Of a stretch of DNA of 33,870 nucleotides, positions 8,300 to 17,559 are shown one piece after another. Each line of letters begins with the position of its first letter. Position 1 is the stretch's first letter. The notes below the pieces were generated by a model. That model was not told the origin of the DNA, made no database searches, and saw only the letters and a list, made by a program, of their open reading frames with translations. Source of the DNA: Caldilineales bacterium (GTDB taxonomy: Bacteria > Chloroflexota > Anaerolineae > J102); assembly GCA_026417535.1 (NCBI GenBank), contig JAOADB010000008.1:1-33870 (forward strand), read 5' to 3'. A program made the position numbers and the translations under genes.

Positions 8300-8569
8300 T
8301 CAGTCCGCCTTCGTGTCTTTGCTTTCCGTCTTGGCTGCGCTTTCCGAACCCTCCTTCTTGCCGGCAGGCGCAGCAGCGCTGTTCTTGCTTCGCGAATCGG
8401 TGACATAAAAGCCCGAGCCCTTGAAGACAATGGCCGGGGCCGTGAATTTGCGCCGCACTCTGCCGCTACCGTTGCACGTGGGGCATTGCGGTACGCTCGT
8501 GTCATGGAACGAGCGGCGAACTTCAAAGTCGCTGTGGCAAGTGTCGCAAATGTATTGATAGACTGGCAT
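8300..8569 (-). CDS. FmdB-type zinc ribbon protein
   Basis: MPVYQYICDTCHSDFEVRRSFHDTSVPQCPTCNGSGRVRRKFTAPAIVFKGSGFYVTDSR; start at 8569. Confidence 0.92.
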   Translation of the reverse strand: MPVYQYICDTCHSDFEVRRSFHDTSVPQCPTCNGSGRVRRKFTAPAIVFKGSGFYVTDSRSKNSAAAPAGKKEGSESAAKTESKDTKAD

Positions 8570-8931
8570 AGCTCGAATGCTCCGACTCGCAATGAGGTCA
8601 AGACGGGGAAAGATGATAGTCCATTTGCCTGCCGGCGTCAAATAGCGCCAGCCTGCCTTGCGGGCCGCGCCATCCGGCACAAGAAAGGCTACAGCCAGTT
8701 TGTCTGCGGGGCGTTAACGGAGCATTGGCGAAACGTTAGAATCTCGTGTTCAGGACGATGGACGATAGACGATGGATGAATCACGGACGGCCAAAAATGA
8801 ATCATCAAGCGAAATCGGTGTCATCCATAGAAAAAGGAAGACCCGATCGGCGGGCGGAGCCGCTGCCAGAGCTTGGCAGCAGAGCATAGGGTCGGTTCGA
8901 CGTTGCTGGGGATTCAAGTTCGATAAGCCGG

Positions 8932-8960
8932 TTGTGGAAAGGTTCAAACTGTGCTAGATT
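8932..8960 (+). promoter_or_regulatory. Putative sigma-70-like promoter of the Uma2 gene
   Basis: TTGTGG, 17-bp spacer, TAGATT, upstream of ATG 9003. Confidence 0.4.
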
Positions 8961-9002
8961 GTGTTTGCAACCGACGTTTTTGTACGGGTACGGAGTTGAC
9001 CT

Positions 9003-9776
9003 ATGAGCCTCGACGTGTTGTCGCCCACCCTGTTTGCCGAGGAACGGCCCGATATCGCCCACCTGATCACGGAGGACGACACGCCCGTGGACAATCTTCC
9101 CTCCGAAAAGCAGCAGCGCCTCCTGGTCGAGCCTTTGTACAGCAGCTGGCAGCCGGGACGGCCCTTTCTGGCGGCTGCGAACGTGGGGATTTTTTGGGAT
9201 GTCCACGAGCAGGCGATAGTCCCCGACATGTTCCTCAGTCTCGATGTGGAGGTGGCCCCGGACTGGTGGGCGCCCGAACATCGTTCCTATTTTCTCTGGG
9301 AGTTTCGGAAACCACCCGATGTCGTGGTCGAGATTGTCTCGAACCGACGGGGGCAGGAAGCCAGTACGAAACTGGAAACCTATGCGCGGATGGGGATTCC
9401 CTACTACGTGATCTACGACCCGCAGGGATTCGTGCAACGCACGCCCGTGGTGGTGCATGAGTTGCGAGGTGGGCTCTATCATCCCCGGCCCGACATGCGG
9501 CTGGAGGGGTTGGGACTGGGCTTGACGTTGTGGGAGGGGGTTTTCGAGGGGCGTTCGGACCGGTGGTTGCGATGGTGCACGTTGGAGGGCGCGCTGATAC
9601 CCACCGGGGCCGAACGGGCTGAGGAGGAGCGCCGTCGTGTCAGGGAAGCCCTGCGCCTGGCTGCGGAGGAGCGTCGTCGCGCTGAGGAAGAGGCTCGCCG
9701 GGCCGAAGAGGAGCATCGCCGCGCCGAACGATTGGCCGCCCGTCTCCGCAGCCTGGGCATTGACCCGGATGCCTGA
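9003..9776 (+). CDS. Uma2 (DUF820, PD-(D/E)XK-like) family protein with C-terminal Arg/Glu-rich coiled coil
   Basis: VPDMFLSLDVEV...PPDVVVEIVSNRRGQEASTKLETYARMGIPYYVIYDPQ; tail AEEERRRVREALRLAAEERRRAEEEARRAEEEHRRAERLAARLRSLGIDPDA. Confidence 0.92.
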   Translation: MSLDVLSPTLFAEERPDIAHLITEDDTPVDNLPSEKQQRLLVEPLYSSWQPGRPFLAAANVGIFWDVHEQAIVPDMFLSLDVEVAPDWWAPEHRSYFLWEFRKPPDVVVEIVSNRRGQEASTKLETYARMGIPYYVIYDPQGFVQRTPVVVHELRGGLYHPRPDMRLEGLGLGLTLWEGVFEGRSDRWLRWCTLEGALIPTGAERAEEERRRVREALRLAAEERRRAEEEARRAEEEHRRAERLAARLRSLGIDPDA

Positions 9777-9945
9777 ACAGGACGAAGGACGAACGACGAC
9801 AGACGAAAACTTTGCCGGCCATCAGACCTGAAGGCCGTGTGTTTGCGCAAGGGCCCTCTGCCCGGCCGCAGCCACTGGAGAGGGCGACCGAAGGGGTGAG
9901 GAGCACGATGTCACCGGCCGTTCGCGGGTCTCTCCTTCCAAAACT

Positions 9946-9974
9946 TTGAACCGCACCCACTCCTTGTCTATAAT
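9946..9974 (+). promoter_or_regulatory. Strong sigma-70-like promoter
   Basis: TTGAAC, 17-bp spacer, TATAAT; upstream of ATG 10088. Confidence 0.6.
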
Positions 9975-10087
9975 GGACGTTGCGCCTGGGAGGTACCGCA
10001 GGGCTTGCGCGCGAGGTGGAAAAATCGGGACGAAACGGAGACACGGAGAAGGGGAGAGTTCCCCCTAAGCTCCTCACCGAACCGTTT

Positions 10088-11227
10088 ATGGCCAATGTCG
10101 TCTTGTTGAACCAGGCCGAAACCGAGCTACGCCAGGCGCTGGCGCAGTATGCCCATGCCTCCCGGCAACGGGAGCTGGCGACGGTCGTGCGTCGGTTGCG
10201 CCTGGGCCTGGAGCAGGCCCTGCGCGCGCAGTTCGAGACCGACAGGCCCGAGGCCGATTTTCTGGCCCTGGCCGAGGCTCTCATCCCCACCTATGTCTGG
10301 CGGCTGCAGGCGCTGATACCCGTTTTGGCCGAGCTGGAACGAAAGCCGGGCCGTGTGTCTCCGATGGCGCTGCGGGCGACGGCGGCAAGTCTGGCCAACA
10401 TTGCCGTCAATGTGTGGCCACGGCTTTTCCAGACGGCGCCGCCGCCGCTCGTCCATCCCCCCGCCGCAGGCGCCGCCCTCGGTCGGGTGGAGCGGTCACC
10501 CGTAGACATGCCCACAGCCGCGCATCCGGACTGGGAGGATCTGACCTTGTGGGTGGTGCTGAGCTTGCTCATCCCATGGTTGCTGGGTCTGACGCTCCGC
10601 TGGTGGGCCATCCGCGTGGTCCCGCGTGTGATACCTTTGTTGTTGGCAGTCATGGCGCTGACCTTGGTGTACCTGTGGCTGCGCAGCCTATGGGGGCTGA
10701 TCACCCGGTTTGGCCTTGTCCGGCTGCTGGTCGTAGGCACGTTGACGGCGGCGGCCATCGCCGTGGGGTTGGGCTTTTGGGGCTCTGCGCAGCCGCCGGA
10801 GGACACGGTGCTGACCCGTCTGCGCTATGGCGTGCGCCGGTTGCCGGATGAAGTGACCCGTTGGCCGGGCTATCTGTTCAGCGCCGGGGCCCATACCGGC
10901 GACCGTGTGTTGGCGTTGCTGCTGGCGACATCGCCCCCGGATGCGCGTTCCGTCCCGACGCCGACTGTCCCGATGCCGAATGGGGGCGAGGCTTTTCGCA
11001 TAGGCATTGCGGTCGTCGTTCACACCGGTGGGTCGGTCCTGCGTTGTCGCTCCAGTCCGGGTTTGGACCATCCCCAGGTCGCCCGTTTTGCCGACGGCAC
11101 CCGTCTCACCCTGGTGGCAGGCCCGCGTGAAGCCGATGGTTTGCGTTGGTGGCAGGTGGCGCAAGGCGACTTGCGCTGTTGGAGCGCCGAGACCTTTCTA
11201 CGGCCGGGGGTGGTTGGTGACCGGTAA
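10088..11227 (+). CDS. Membrane protein with C-terminal SH3-like domain
   Basis: ATG 10088 (MANVVLLNQAETELRQAL) preferred over 9980; several TM helices (LWVVLSLLIPWLLGLTL, VIPLLLAVMALTLVYLWL, LLVVGTLTAAAIAVGLGFW); C-terminal VLRCRSSPGLDHPQVARFADGTRLTLVAGPREADGLRWWQVAQGDLRCWSAETFL is SH3b-like. Confidence 0.65.
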   Translation: MANVVLLNQAETELRQALAQYAHASRQRELATVVRRLRLGLEQALRAQFETDRPEADFLALAEALIPTYVWRLQALIPVLAELERKPGRVSPMALRATAASLANIAVNVWPRLFQTAPPPLVHPPAAGAALGRVERSPVDMPTAAHPDWEDLTLWVVLSLLIPWLLGLTLRWWAIRVVPRVIPLLLAVMALTLVYLWLRSLWGLITRFGLVRLLVVGTLTAAAIAVGLGFWGSAQPPEDTVLTRLRYGVRRLPDEVTRWPGYLFSAGAHTGDRVLALLLATSPPDARSVPTPTVPMPNGGEAFRIGIAVVVHTGGSVLRCRSSPGLDHPQVARFADGTRLTLVAGPREADGLRWWQVAQGDLRCWSAETFLRPGVVGDR

Positions 11228-11363
11228 CTGGTCATCAGAGCGGGGGTTGGCCGAGGGCAGGACGAAGGACGAACGACGACGAACGAAAGGGGTTCGCCAT
11301 GCGTCCTTCGTCTCGGCCTCAGGTCAAGGGTCGTTTTGAAAGATAAAGCTCCCCCGAACTCCC

Positions 11364-13514
11364 CTAAACCCCCTCATCTCCCCCCTCCTCGGCGTTGAGT
11401 AGCACGCGGCGCCCGCTGCGCTTGTCCAGCTCCGGGCCGACGATCCCGGCCTCTTCTAGCGCCTCCATCAGCCGGGCCGCACGCGGGTAGCCGATGCCGA
11501 GAAGTCGTTGCAGACCAGAAGTAGTGATCGTCTGGCGGTTGCGCAGTTTGGCGATGGCCTCTTGCAAAAGCGCGTCGCCGTTGCCCTCATCGTCGAGGAG
11601 ATGACTCCAGGGATAGGCCGGCGCATTGGGGTCGGACGGCGGCGCCGGATGGTTCGTGCGCCACCACTCGACCAGGCGGCCGATCTCGGCATCGCTCACA
11701 AAGCAGCCCTGGATACGCCGAGGTTTGGCGCTGTCGGCGGTCATGAGCAGGCCATCGCCGCGGCCGAGCAGCTTCTCGGCGCCGGGACTGTCGAGGATGA
11801 CCCGTGAATCCACCTGGCTGGCCACGGCAAAGGCCAAACGGGCTGGGAAATTGGCTTTGATGAGGCCGGTGACCACATCCACCGACGGCCGTTGCGTGGC
11901 GACGATGAGATGGATGCCGGTGGCGCGAGCCATCTGCGCCAGCCGCACCAGGCGGGCCTCGATGGTCTCCGGCGCGGTGACCATCAAATCGGCCAGCTCG
12001 TCCACGATCATCACCAGGAACGGCAGACGCTGCGATGGGTGTACGGCGGCATTGTAGGCCAGGATGTGGCGGGCGCCGGCCGCGTTGAAGCGCCGATAGC
12101 GTTCGTCCATCTCCAGCAAAAGCCAGCTCATGGCTGCGGCGGCGTGCTCAGATTCGGTGATGACCGGCGCCACCAGGTGGGGAACGCCATTGTACACCGG
12201 CAGCTCGACCCGTTTGGGGTCCACCAGGATGAAGCGGAGGGTATCGGGGGTGTGGTGGAAGAGCAGCGCGCAAAGGATGGCATGCAGGGCCACCGATTTG
12301 CCCGAACCCGTGGCCCCGGCGATGAGCAGATGGGGCAGACGATGGAGGTCTACCACCACCGCCGCGCCGCTCACATCCCGGCCCAGGGGGATAGGCATGA
12401 CGCCGTCGTGGCGGGTGAAGGTCTTGTCTTGGAGCAGGCGGCGCAGGCTGACCAGGGTGGTGTCGGGGTTGGGGACTTCGATGCCGATGTAGGGTCGGCC
12501 GGGGACGGGAGCTTCGATCCGCACCGGGCTGGCCGCTAGGGCCAGGGCCAAATCGTCGGCCAAGGCCGTGATCTGGCTGACGCGCACGCGCACGGTGCGG
12601 TCATGGCGTCGCAGCTCGCCCGGCGCCAGGGCAAAGCGGGTGACGGTGGGACCGATGTGGGTCTCGACCACGCGGGCCGGGATGCCGAACCCGGCCAGGG
12701 TTTCCTCGATGATGGCCGCCTGCACGGCGGCCTGGTCGTTGCGGTTGCCGGTGCGATCCTCGCTGCTCAGGAGGTCGAGCGGAGGTAACCGCCGCGGCGA
12801 ACGTCGCGACGCGGACGGCGTCGTTGGGGGCGTCGGCGGGGCAGGCGTGGTTGGCGGGGGCGGGGCCCCAGTCGGCCGTTGCGACCGGGCCATCTGCCTG
12901 GTGGCCTTCGGCGCGGCGGACGACGATGGTGCCATTGGCGGCGCCGTTGCGGCCGGCGATGGCGACTCCGCCGGTGGGGTGGGGCGCGGTGGCCGTGACG
13001 GCAGCCGTCTTGCCACGCGGTCGCGGATCAGGAGTCCCAGCGCCGCCCAATCGAGCACACGCAGCGGCGAATAGACCACCATCAGCGCCAGGCCCACGAG
13101 GCCCGCGGCGACGGTCACAAGCCAGGCCAGCACCGGACCGAACGCCCGCCGTAGCGTCTCGGCCACCGCCCAACCGACCAGCCCGCCGCCCCGGCCGGTT
13201 TGGGCCACGGTATAGGCGGCGTCGGCCTCATAGGGCAAATGGGCTGTTGCGGCCAGGGCGATGAGGGCCAGGACCAGGCCGAGCAGCAGCTCGGCATACC
13301 AATGGCTCCCCAGCAAGCGGGCCAGGGGCCGCCGCCAGACCAGAAACGCGCCGGTGAGGGTCAGGCTCAGGGCCAGGGGGAGGGCCGCCACGCCCACCAG
13401 AACCTGCAGGGGGCGGTTGCTGCCGGGGCCGGCCAGCCAATCGCCCAAGGCCAGCAAGCCGCCGCTCAGGAGGATGAGGCCCAAGGTCTCGAAGGTGCGG
13501 GTGGGGGAAGACAC
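11364..13514 (-). CDS. ftsK: FtsK/SpoIIIE family DNA translocase
   Basis: N-terminal TM helices, Pro/Ala-rich linker, HLLIAGATGSGKSVALHAILCALLFHHTPDTLRFILVDPKRVELPVYNGVPHL, MVIVDELADLM, ATQRPSVDVVTGLIKANFPARLAFAVASQVDSRVILD, C-terminal winged-helix ITTSGLQRLLGIGYPRAARLMEALEEAGIVGP. Confidence 0.97.
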   Translation of the reverse strand: MSSPTRTFETLGLILLSGGLLALGDWLAGPGSNRPLQVLVGVAALPLALSLTLTGAFLVWRRPLARLLGSHWYAELLLGLVLALIALAATAHLPYEADAAYTVAQTGRGGGLVGWAVAETLRRAFGPVLAWLVTVAAGLVGLALMVVYSPLRVLDWAALGLLIRDRVARRLPSRPPRPTPPAESPSPAATAPPMAPSSSAAPKATRQMARSQRPTGAPPPPTTPAPPTPPTTPSASRRSPRRLPPLDLLSSEDRTGNRNDQAAVQAAIIEETLAGFGIPARVVETHIGPTVTRFALAPGELRRHDRTVRVRVSQITALADDLALALAASPVRIEAPVPGRPYIGIEVPNPDTTLVSLRRLLQDKTFTRHDGVMPIPLGRDVSGAAVVVDLHRLPHLLIAGATGSGKSVALHAILCALLFHHTPDTLRFILVDPKRVELPVYNGVPHLVAPVITESEHAAAAMSWLLLEMDERYRRFNAAGARHILAYNAAVHPSQRLPFLVMIVDELADLMVTAPETIEARLVRLAQMARATGIHLIVATQRPSVDVVTGLIKANFPARLAFAVASQVDSRVILDSPGAEKLLGRGDGLLMTADSAKPRRIQGCFVSDAEIGRLVEWWRTNHPAPPSDPNAPAYPWSHLLDDEGNGDALLQEAIAKLRNRQTITTSGLQRLLGIGYPRAARLMEALEEAGIVGPELDKRSGRRVLLNAEEGGDEGV

Positions 13515-13575
13515 GGTTGGTAACGGGTGACTGGTGATTTGGTTACTGGTTACTAGTAACCAGTAACCAGTTACT
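13513..13575. repeat. TTACTGG-family repeat containing a 30-bp perfect palindrome (13540-13569)
   Basis: TGGTTACTGGTTACTAGTAACCAGTAACCA between ftsK start and the 3' end of the next gene. Confidence 0.85.
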
Positions 13576-15478
13576 TGTTTTCCGTCTCAGCGGCAGCCGC
13601 TTCCATTTCGGCCAGCGTCCGCGCCACCTGGCTGATGGCCACGCGCTGTTTGCGGTAGAGGTCCGATTCGCTCATGGCCAAACGGTGGGCCACCTCGCGC
13701 ACCCGCTTGCCTTGGATGAACTTGAGGTCCAGAATGTTGTACAGCAGCCATTCCGAAGTGGTCATCTGCCGTTCGCCGGGCGGTCGCTGCCGTTCGATGG
13801 CCGCCTGGAGCACGGCGCGCAGGGCGCGGATGGGCGAGTTGTCGTATTCGGCCAGGCGTTGGCGTACCACGCGCAGGCCCAGGAGCGGGCTTTCGCTCAG
13901 TTTGGGGCCGCCCCAGAAGTCGCTGAGCGCGTCGCGCACCCAGTCGGTGAATTCGGGCGCAGCCGGCAGGGCGGTCGTGGGCTTCTCGGTTGGGGTGATC
14001 ACGTAAGGGATGGTGCCGCGCAGGGCCTGCATGGCCTCGATTTCGGGCAGGATCGGCCGCAGGGCCTCGAAGACATCGAGCTGAAGGCGGCGGTCCTCGA
14101 CGGCGATCTCGGCGCGACGCAACAGGTGCTGAATGGTCGGATCGGCGTCCAACGCGGCCGGCGACACGCCTTCTTCCGGCGCCCGCAGGGCCACGATGCC
14201 CATCACCTCGTCGGTATGCCGGTTGATCAGGGGGCAGATCAGGTACGAATCCACGCGGACGAATCGGCTCGTGGGTTCGGTGGTGGTGAGGAGGACCTGC
14301 ACTGCGGGCAAGGAGAGGATGCGCCGGGCTTCCTGCTCGTTGCCCAACACCGCCTCCAACCGGGCGCCGGTCTCGCCGGGCAGAGCGACAAAACCATCCC
14401 CCACCTCGAGGGCATCGGCTAGGGCGATGAGGACGTTTTCCAGGAACTGGCTCAGGTCGCTGCTGGTCATCAACCGCGTTTCCAGTGTCCGCAGCCAGAG
14501 CACCTCTTCGCTTTCGTGGCGGTAGATCAGCCGGTCAATCCAGGGTTGGAGCACCTGAAAGGCCAGGGGCGCCAGGACGATGACGGCGACGACGAAGAGG
14601 GCCAGGGCCGTGTAGGGCGGCAGACCGAGGATGGCTTCGACCTTGGGCACGGTCAGGATGAGGCTGACGACGATGACGGCCACAAACGGCCCCCGCAGCA
14701 AGAAGTAGACCAGCTGGCGTTTGACCACCCGGTCGGGCGAGAGCACGCCGTAGTAGGCCACGCTGTAGGCCATGACGACGAGCAAGATGCCTACGGCGAT
14801 GTTGGCGACGCTGGCCAACAGGAGCACCAGCGCCGGGTCGGCCTTACCGGCGCTGGGCGCCAGCACCAGGTAGGGGAACACCCCCAGGGCCGGCGCGGCA
14901 AAGCTCCAGAGCAGATAGCTCAGCCGCCGTTTCGAGGCTTGCGAACGCACATGCTGTCGGGCGCGCAGCAGCGTCCAGCCGCCCCACAGGGTGGCGATGA
15001 CGAAGTAGAAGGTGAAGGGCAGAAAGAGCGGCCCCGGTCGTAGATAGGTCACCGGAAAGGCGCCGATGGGCGGTTCCACGAGCACATCGGTCGCCAACGC
15101 CAACACGGCAAATGCCGCGCTCAGGGCATAGGCTGCTCGCCCCAGCCAGATCCAGCGACGGCGCTCGCTCTGCAGCCAGGTGGCCAGCAGGACGCTGCGC
15201 GTGAAATGGAAATAGGCAGCCGGCACCAGGGCAATGCCCAGCCATTGGAACCGCAGCCACCACTCCTGCCACTCGACACGCGGCAACACCACATCGCCGC
15301 TATAGACGATGATGACGCCCAAAAGCAGGGCAGCAAAGGACCGTCCCACGCGGCTGTGGAGATTGAAGGTGAGGATATAAGCGAAGAGGGAGAAAGCCAG
15401 GATGAGGATGGCCGAGGCCAGGACCAGGTTGATCAGCTCGACCAGACTCAACCAGTCGGGTAAGGGGATGGTGGGCAT
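13571..15478 (-). CDS. Membrane sensor/regulator: N-terminal 7TM-like region, GAF-like middle, C-terminal HTH-like region; no kinase domain apparent
   Basis: Multiple TM helices in the first ~300 aa; ALADALEVGDGFVALPGETGARLEAVLG GAF-like; C-terminus MTTSEWLLYNILDLKFIQGKRVREVAHRLAMSESDLYRKQRVAISQVARTL looks like an HTH. No HisKA H-box or HATPase N/G boxes seen. Confidence 0.65.
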   Translation of the reverse strand: MPTIPLPDWLSLVELINLVLASAILILAFSLFAYILTFNLHSRVGRSFAALLLGVIIVYSGDVVLPRVEWQEWWLRFQWLGIALVPAAYFHFTRSVLLATWLQSERRRWIWLGRAAYALSAAFAVLALATDVLVEPPIGAFPVTYLRPGPLFLPFTFYFVIATLWGGWTLLRARQHVRSQASKRRLSYLLWSFAAPALGVFPYLVLAPSAGKADPALVLLLASVANIAVGILLVVMAYSVAYYGVLSPDRVVKRQLVYFLLRGPFVAVIVVSLILTVPKVEAILGLPPYTALALFVVAVIVLAPLAFQVLQPWIDRLIYRHESEEVLWLRTLETRLMTSSDLSQFLENVLIALADALEVGDGFVALPGETGARLEAVLGNEQEARRILSLPAVQVLLTTTEPTSRFVRVDSYLICPLINRHTDEVMGIVALRAPEEGVSPAALDADPTIQHLLRRAEIAVEDRRLQLDVFEALRPILPEIEAMQALRGTIPYVITPTEKPTTALPAAPEFTDWVRDALSDFWGGPKLSESPLLGLRVVRQRLAEYDNSPIRALRAVLQAAIERQRPPGERQMTTSEWLLYNILDLKFIQGKRVREVAHRLAMSESDLYRKQRVAISQVARTLAEMEAAAAETENK

Positions 15479-15487
15479 ACGGGGGAT

Positions 15488-15712
15488 GGGTTACTGGTTA
15501 TTGGTAACTGGTAACTGGTTACTGGTTACTGGTGACTTAAGGCGTAAATATCACATAAAATGCTTGTTTTTGAACTTAAAACTTAAAACTTGAAATCTAA
15601 AATTTGAAAACATGAAATCTGGAAACCTGAAAATTGAAACTTGAAAACAAAAATCGTCAAAAATCCGCCTCGCCACGCATGGCTTCTAGTCACCAGTCAC
15701 CAGTTACTAACC
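15488..15712. repeat. Composite intergenic repeat: TTACTGG array, A-rich TTGAAAC-type array, inverted TTACTGG array
   Basis: ttactggttattggtaactggtaactggttactggttactggtgact; then aacttaaaacttaaaacttgaaatctaaaatttgaaaacatgaaatctgg...; then agtcaccagtcaccagttac. Confidence 0.8.
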
Positions 15713-16266
15713 TTTCGCGCAAAATAGAAGACGATTTCGCGATCGCCATAGAAATACTCCTGAAAACCGCTGAAGACAAAACCGTGGGCGGTGTAGAACG
15801 AGAGGGCGGGATGGTTCTTGTGGTTGACGGCCACGCTGAGGCTGTGCAGGTTGTGCTCTTGCGCCCACTCCCACACCCGGCGCAAGAGCGCCGTGCCGAT
15901 CCCTTGCCGGCGATAGGGCGGAGCCACCACGTGGTGCTCGATACGGCCGGTGCGCGTGGTCGGGTCGGGCGCCATGTGGATGAAACCGGCGATGCCGTTG
16001 TTGAGCCGGGCGATGTACATGCAGTCCCCGCGCTGCCAACAGGCGAGCAGATGGTCGCTAAAAGCCGGGCCCGGCAGGGTCAACGGCCGCGGCAGCGGCG
16101 CCAGCTGAAAATGGGCGTGGATGGCATTGGCCTCGACGCTCAGCTGCATCTGCCAGACGCGCTGGGTCGTGTAGGAAGGGTCGAGGCGCACGCACTCGTT
16201 GAGGTCGTGAAGGGTGGGACGGCGGATGTACACGCGGCCGCTCAAACGATCAGGTGGGACGGGCAT
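15697..16266 (-). CDS. GNAT family N-acetyltransferase
   Basis: HHVVAPPYRRQGIGTALLRRVWEWAQEHNLHSLSVAVNHKNHPALSFYTAHGFVFSGFQEYFYG; start MPVPPDRLSG at 16266. Confidence 0.88.
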   Translation of the reverse strand: MPVPPDRLSGRVYIRRPTLHDLNECVRLDPSYTTQRVWQMQLSVEANAIHAHFQLAPLPRPLTLPGPAFSDHLLACWQRGDCMYIARLNNGIAGFIHMAPDPTTRTGRIEHHVVAPPYRRQGIGTALLRRVWEWAQEHNLHSLSVAVNHKNHPALSFYTAHGFVFSGFQEYFYGDREIVFYFARKVSNW

Positions 16267-17527
16267 AGGCGGCCAAGGCATCGCCGATGCCCTGCCCGCG
16301 TTCGAGGAGGTAGGTCGGGACGTTGTTGGCCCACAATTCGGCCAGGATGCGCTGGCGCCGGGTCGGGGCGCCGAAGCTATCGGCGGCCACGACGATGGCC
16401 GTGCTGTGCACCCCGCGGCGACGCAGCTCGCGCAGGGCCAGGGCCCACTCGCGGTCAACGGACGGCGAAATGGCGATCAGGGCGCTGGTGCGGCCGAGGA
16501 AACTGCCCTCGGTTGTCAACACCCGGTCGAAGGGCGGCACGCCTGCGACCGGTTCGAGGACGGCTAACATCTCCAGGATCTTGTTGAGCTGGCGTTCCCC
16601 GCGGTCGGGGTGGATGATCTCGCGGTGGCCGGTGTAGGCGATGAGACCGAGGGCGCGGCGCTGGTTCAGGAAATGGTTCGCCAGCGAGGCCGCCGCCGCC
16701 ACGGCGTACTCGATGGTCGCCGGGATGAGTTCAACCGCGCTCGGCAACTCGCCCGGCAGCAGGGCCGCCCGATCCACAACGGGCGGGGGCTCCCAGGGCA
16801 AGGCGGCATGCCAGCGGGCATCCAGGTCGAGGACGATCCAGATGTCGCTGGCCGGATCCAACTCGAATTCCTTGACCATCAGCCGCCCCGTGCGTGCGGT
16901 CGAGCGCCAGTGGATGCGGTTGAAGCTATCGCCCGGCACGTACTCGCGCACGGTGGCGACATTGGGCGTGACGTAATGGGTACGATAGCGGGGCGCTTCC
17001 CCGCCGACGGCTTGGGCCTCGGACAGGCGGAAGCCGTGGACCGGATACACCGGTGGATAGACCAGAAAGGTCGTCGTGTAGGGAAGCCGTCGCCTGACCT
17101 CGAAGATACCCAAAGGATCACCGCTGCGCAAGGTGAGGGGCCCCAGCAGATAGCGCCCGCGACGATAGCAGAAGGTGCGGATATACCAGCTGCGGCGCTG
17201 ATGCCCGCCCAACGAGCTGACCACGCGCGAGGGATGGTGGCCGGGCAGGGTCGAATGGTCGCGGATCTCCAGCCACAGCTTGGGCAACCGGCTGCGGTTG
17301 ACCACCTCGAACTGCTCTTCGGCCCACTTCCCCACCTGGCTGCGGCGGGCGCGCACCCGTCGGGTCAGGCTCACGCTCTGGATGTTGAGCCAGGCCCATA
17401 GCCACGACCCGACCAGCACGGCCGTGATCAGATAGAAGGTGTTGTAAAGCAAATCGCGACCCGTATTGAGGGCTGCGGCCAGACTCAGCAGCCAGATGGC
17501 CAGGGCTAACCAGGTGTTGCGACGCAT
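16250..17527 (-). CDS. DUF58 domain-containing protein
   Basis: Two N-terminal TM helices; REYVPGDSFNRIHWRSTARTGRLMVKEFELDPASDIWIVLDLD is a DUF58 signature; adjacent to MoxR. Confidence 0.93.
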   Translation of the reverse strand: MRRNTWLALAIWLLSLAAALNTGRDLLYNTFYLITAVLVGSWLWAWLNIQSVSLTRRVRARRSQVGKWAEEQFEVVNRSRLPKLWLEIRDHSTLPGHHPSRVVSSLGGHQRRSWYIRTFCYRRGRYLLGPLTLRSGDPLGIFEVRRRLPYTTTFLVYPPVYPVHGFRLSEAQAVGGEAPRYRTHYVTPNVATVREYVPGDSFNRIHWRSTARTGRLMVKEFELDPASDIWIVLDLDARWHAALPWEPPPVVDRAALLPGELPSAVELIPATIEYAVAAAASLANHFLNQRRALGLIAYTGHREIIHPDRGERQLNKILEMLAVLEPVAGVPPFDRVLTTEGSFLGRTSALIAISPSVDREWALALRELRRRGVHSTAIVVAADSFGAPTRRQRILAELWANNVPTYLLERGQGIGDALAAYARPT

Positions 17528-17559
17528 GGCACCACACCCTGTTGGACGGCAACCCGTGC

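Noticed and set aside
9640-9776. Coding tandem repeat at the Uma2 3' end
   Set aside because: Repeated gcc/gag/cgc codons reflect a normal Arg/Glu/Ala coiled-coil tail common in Uma2 proteins, not a separate element.
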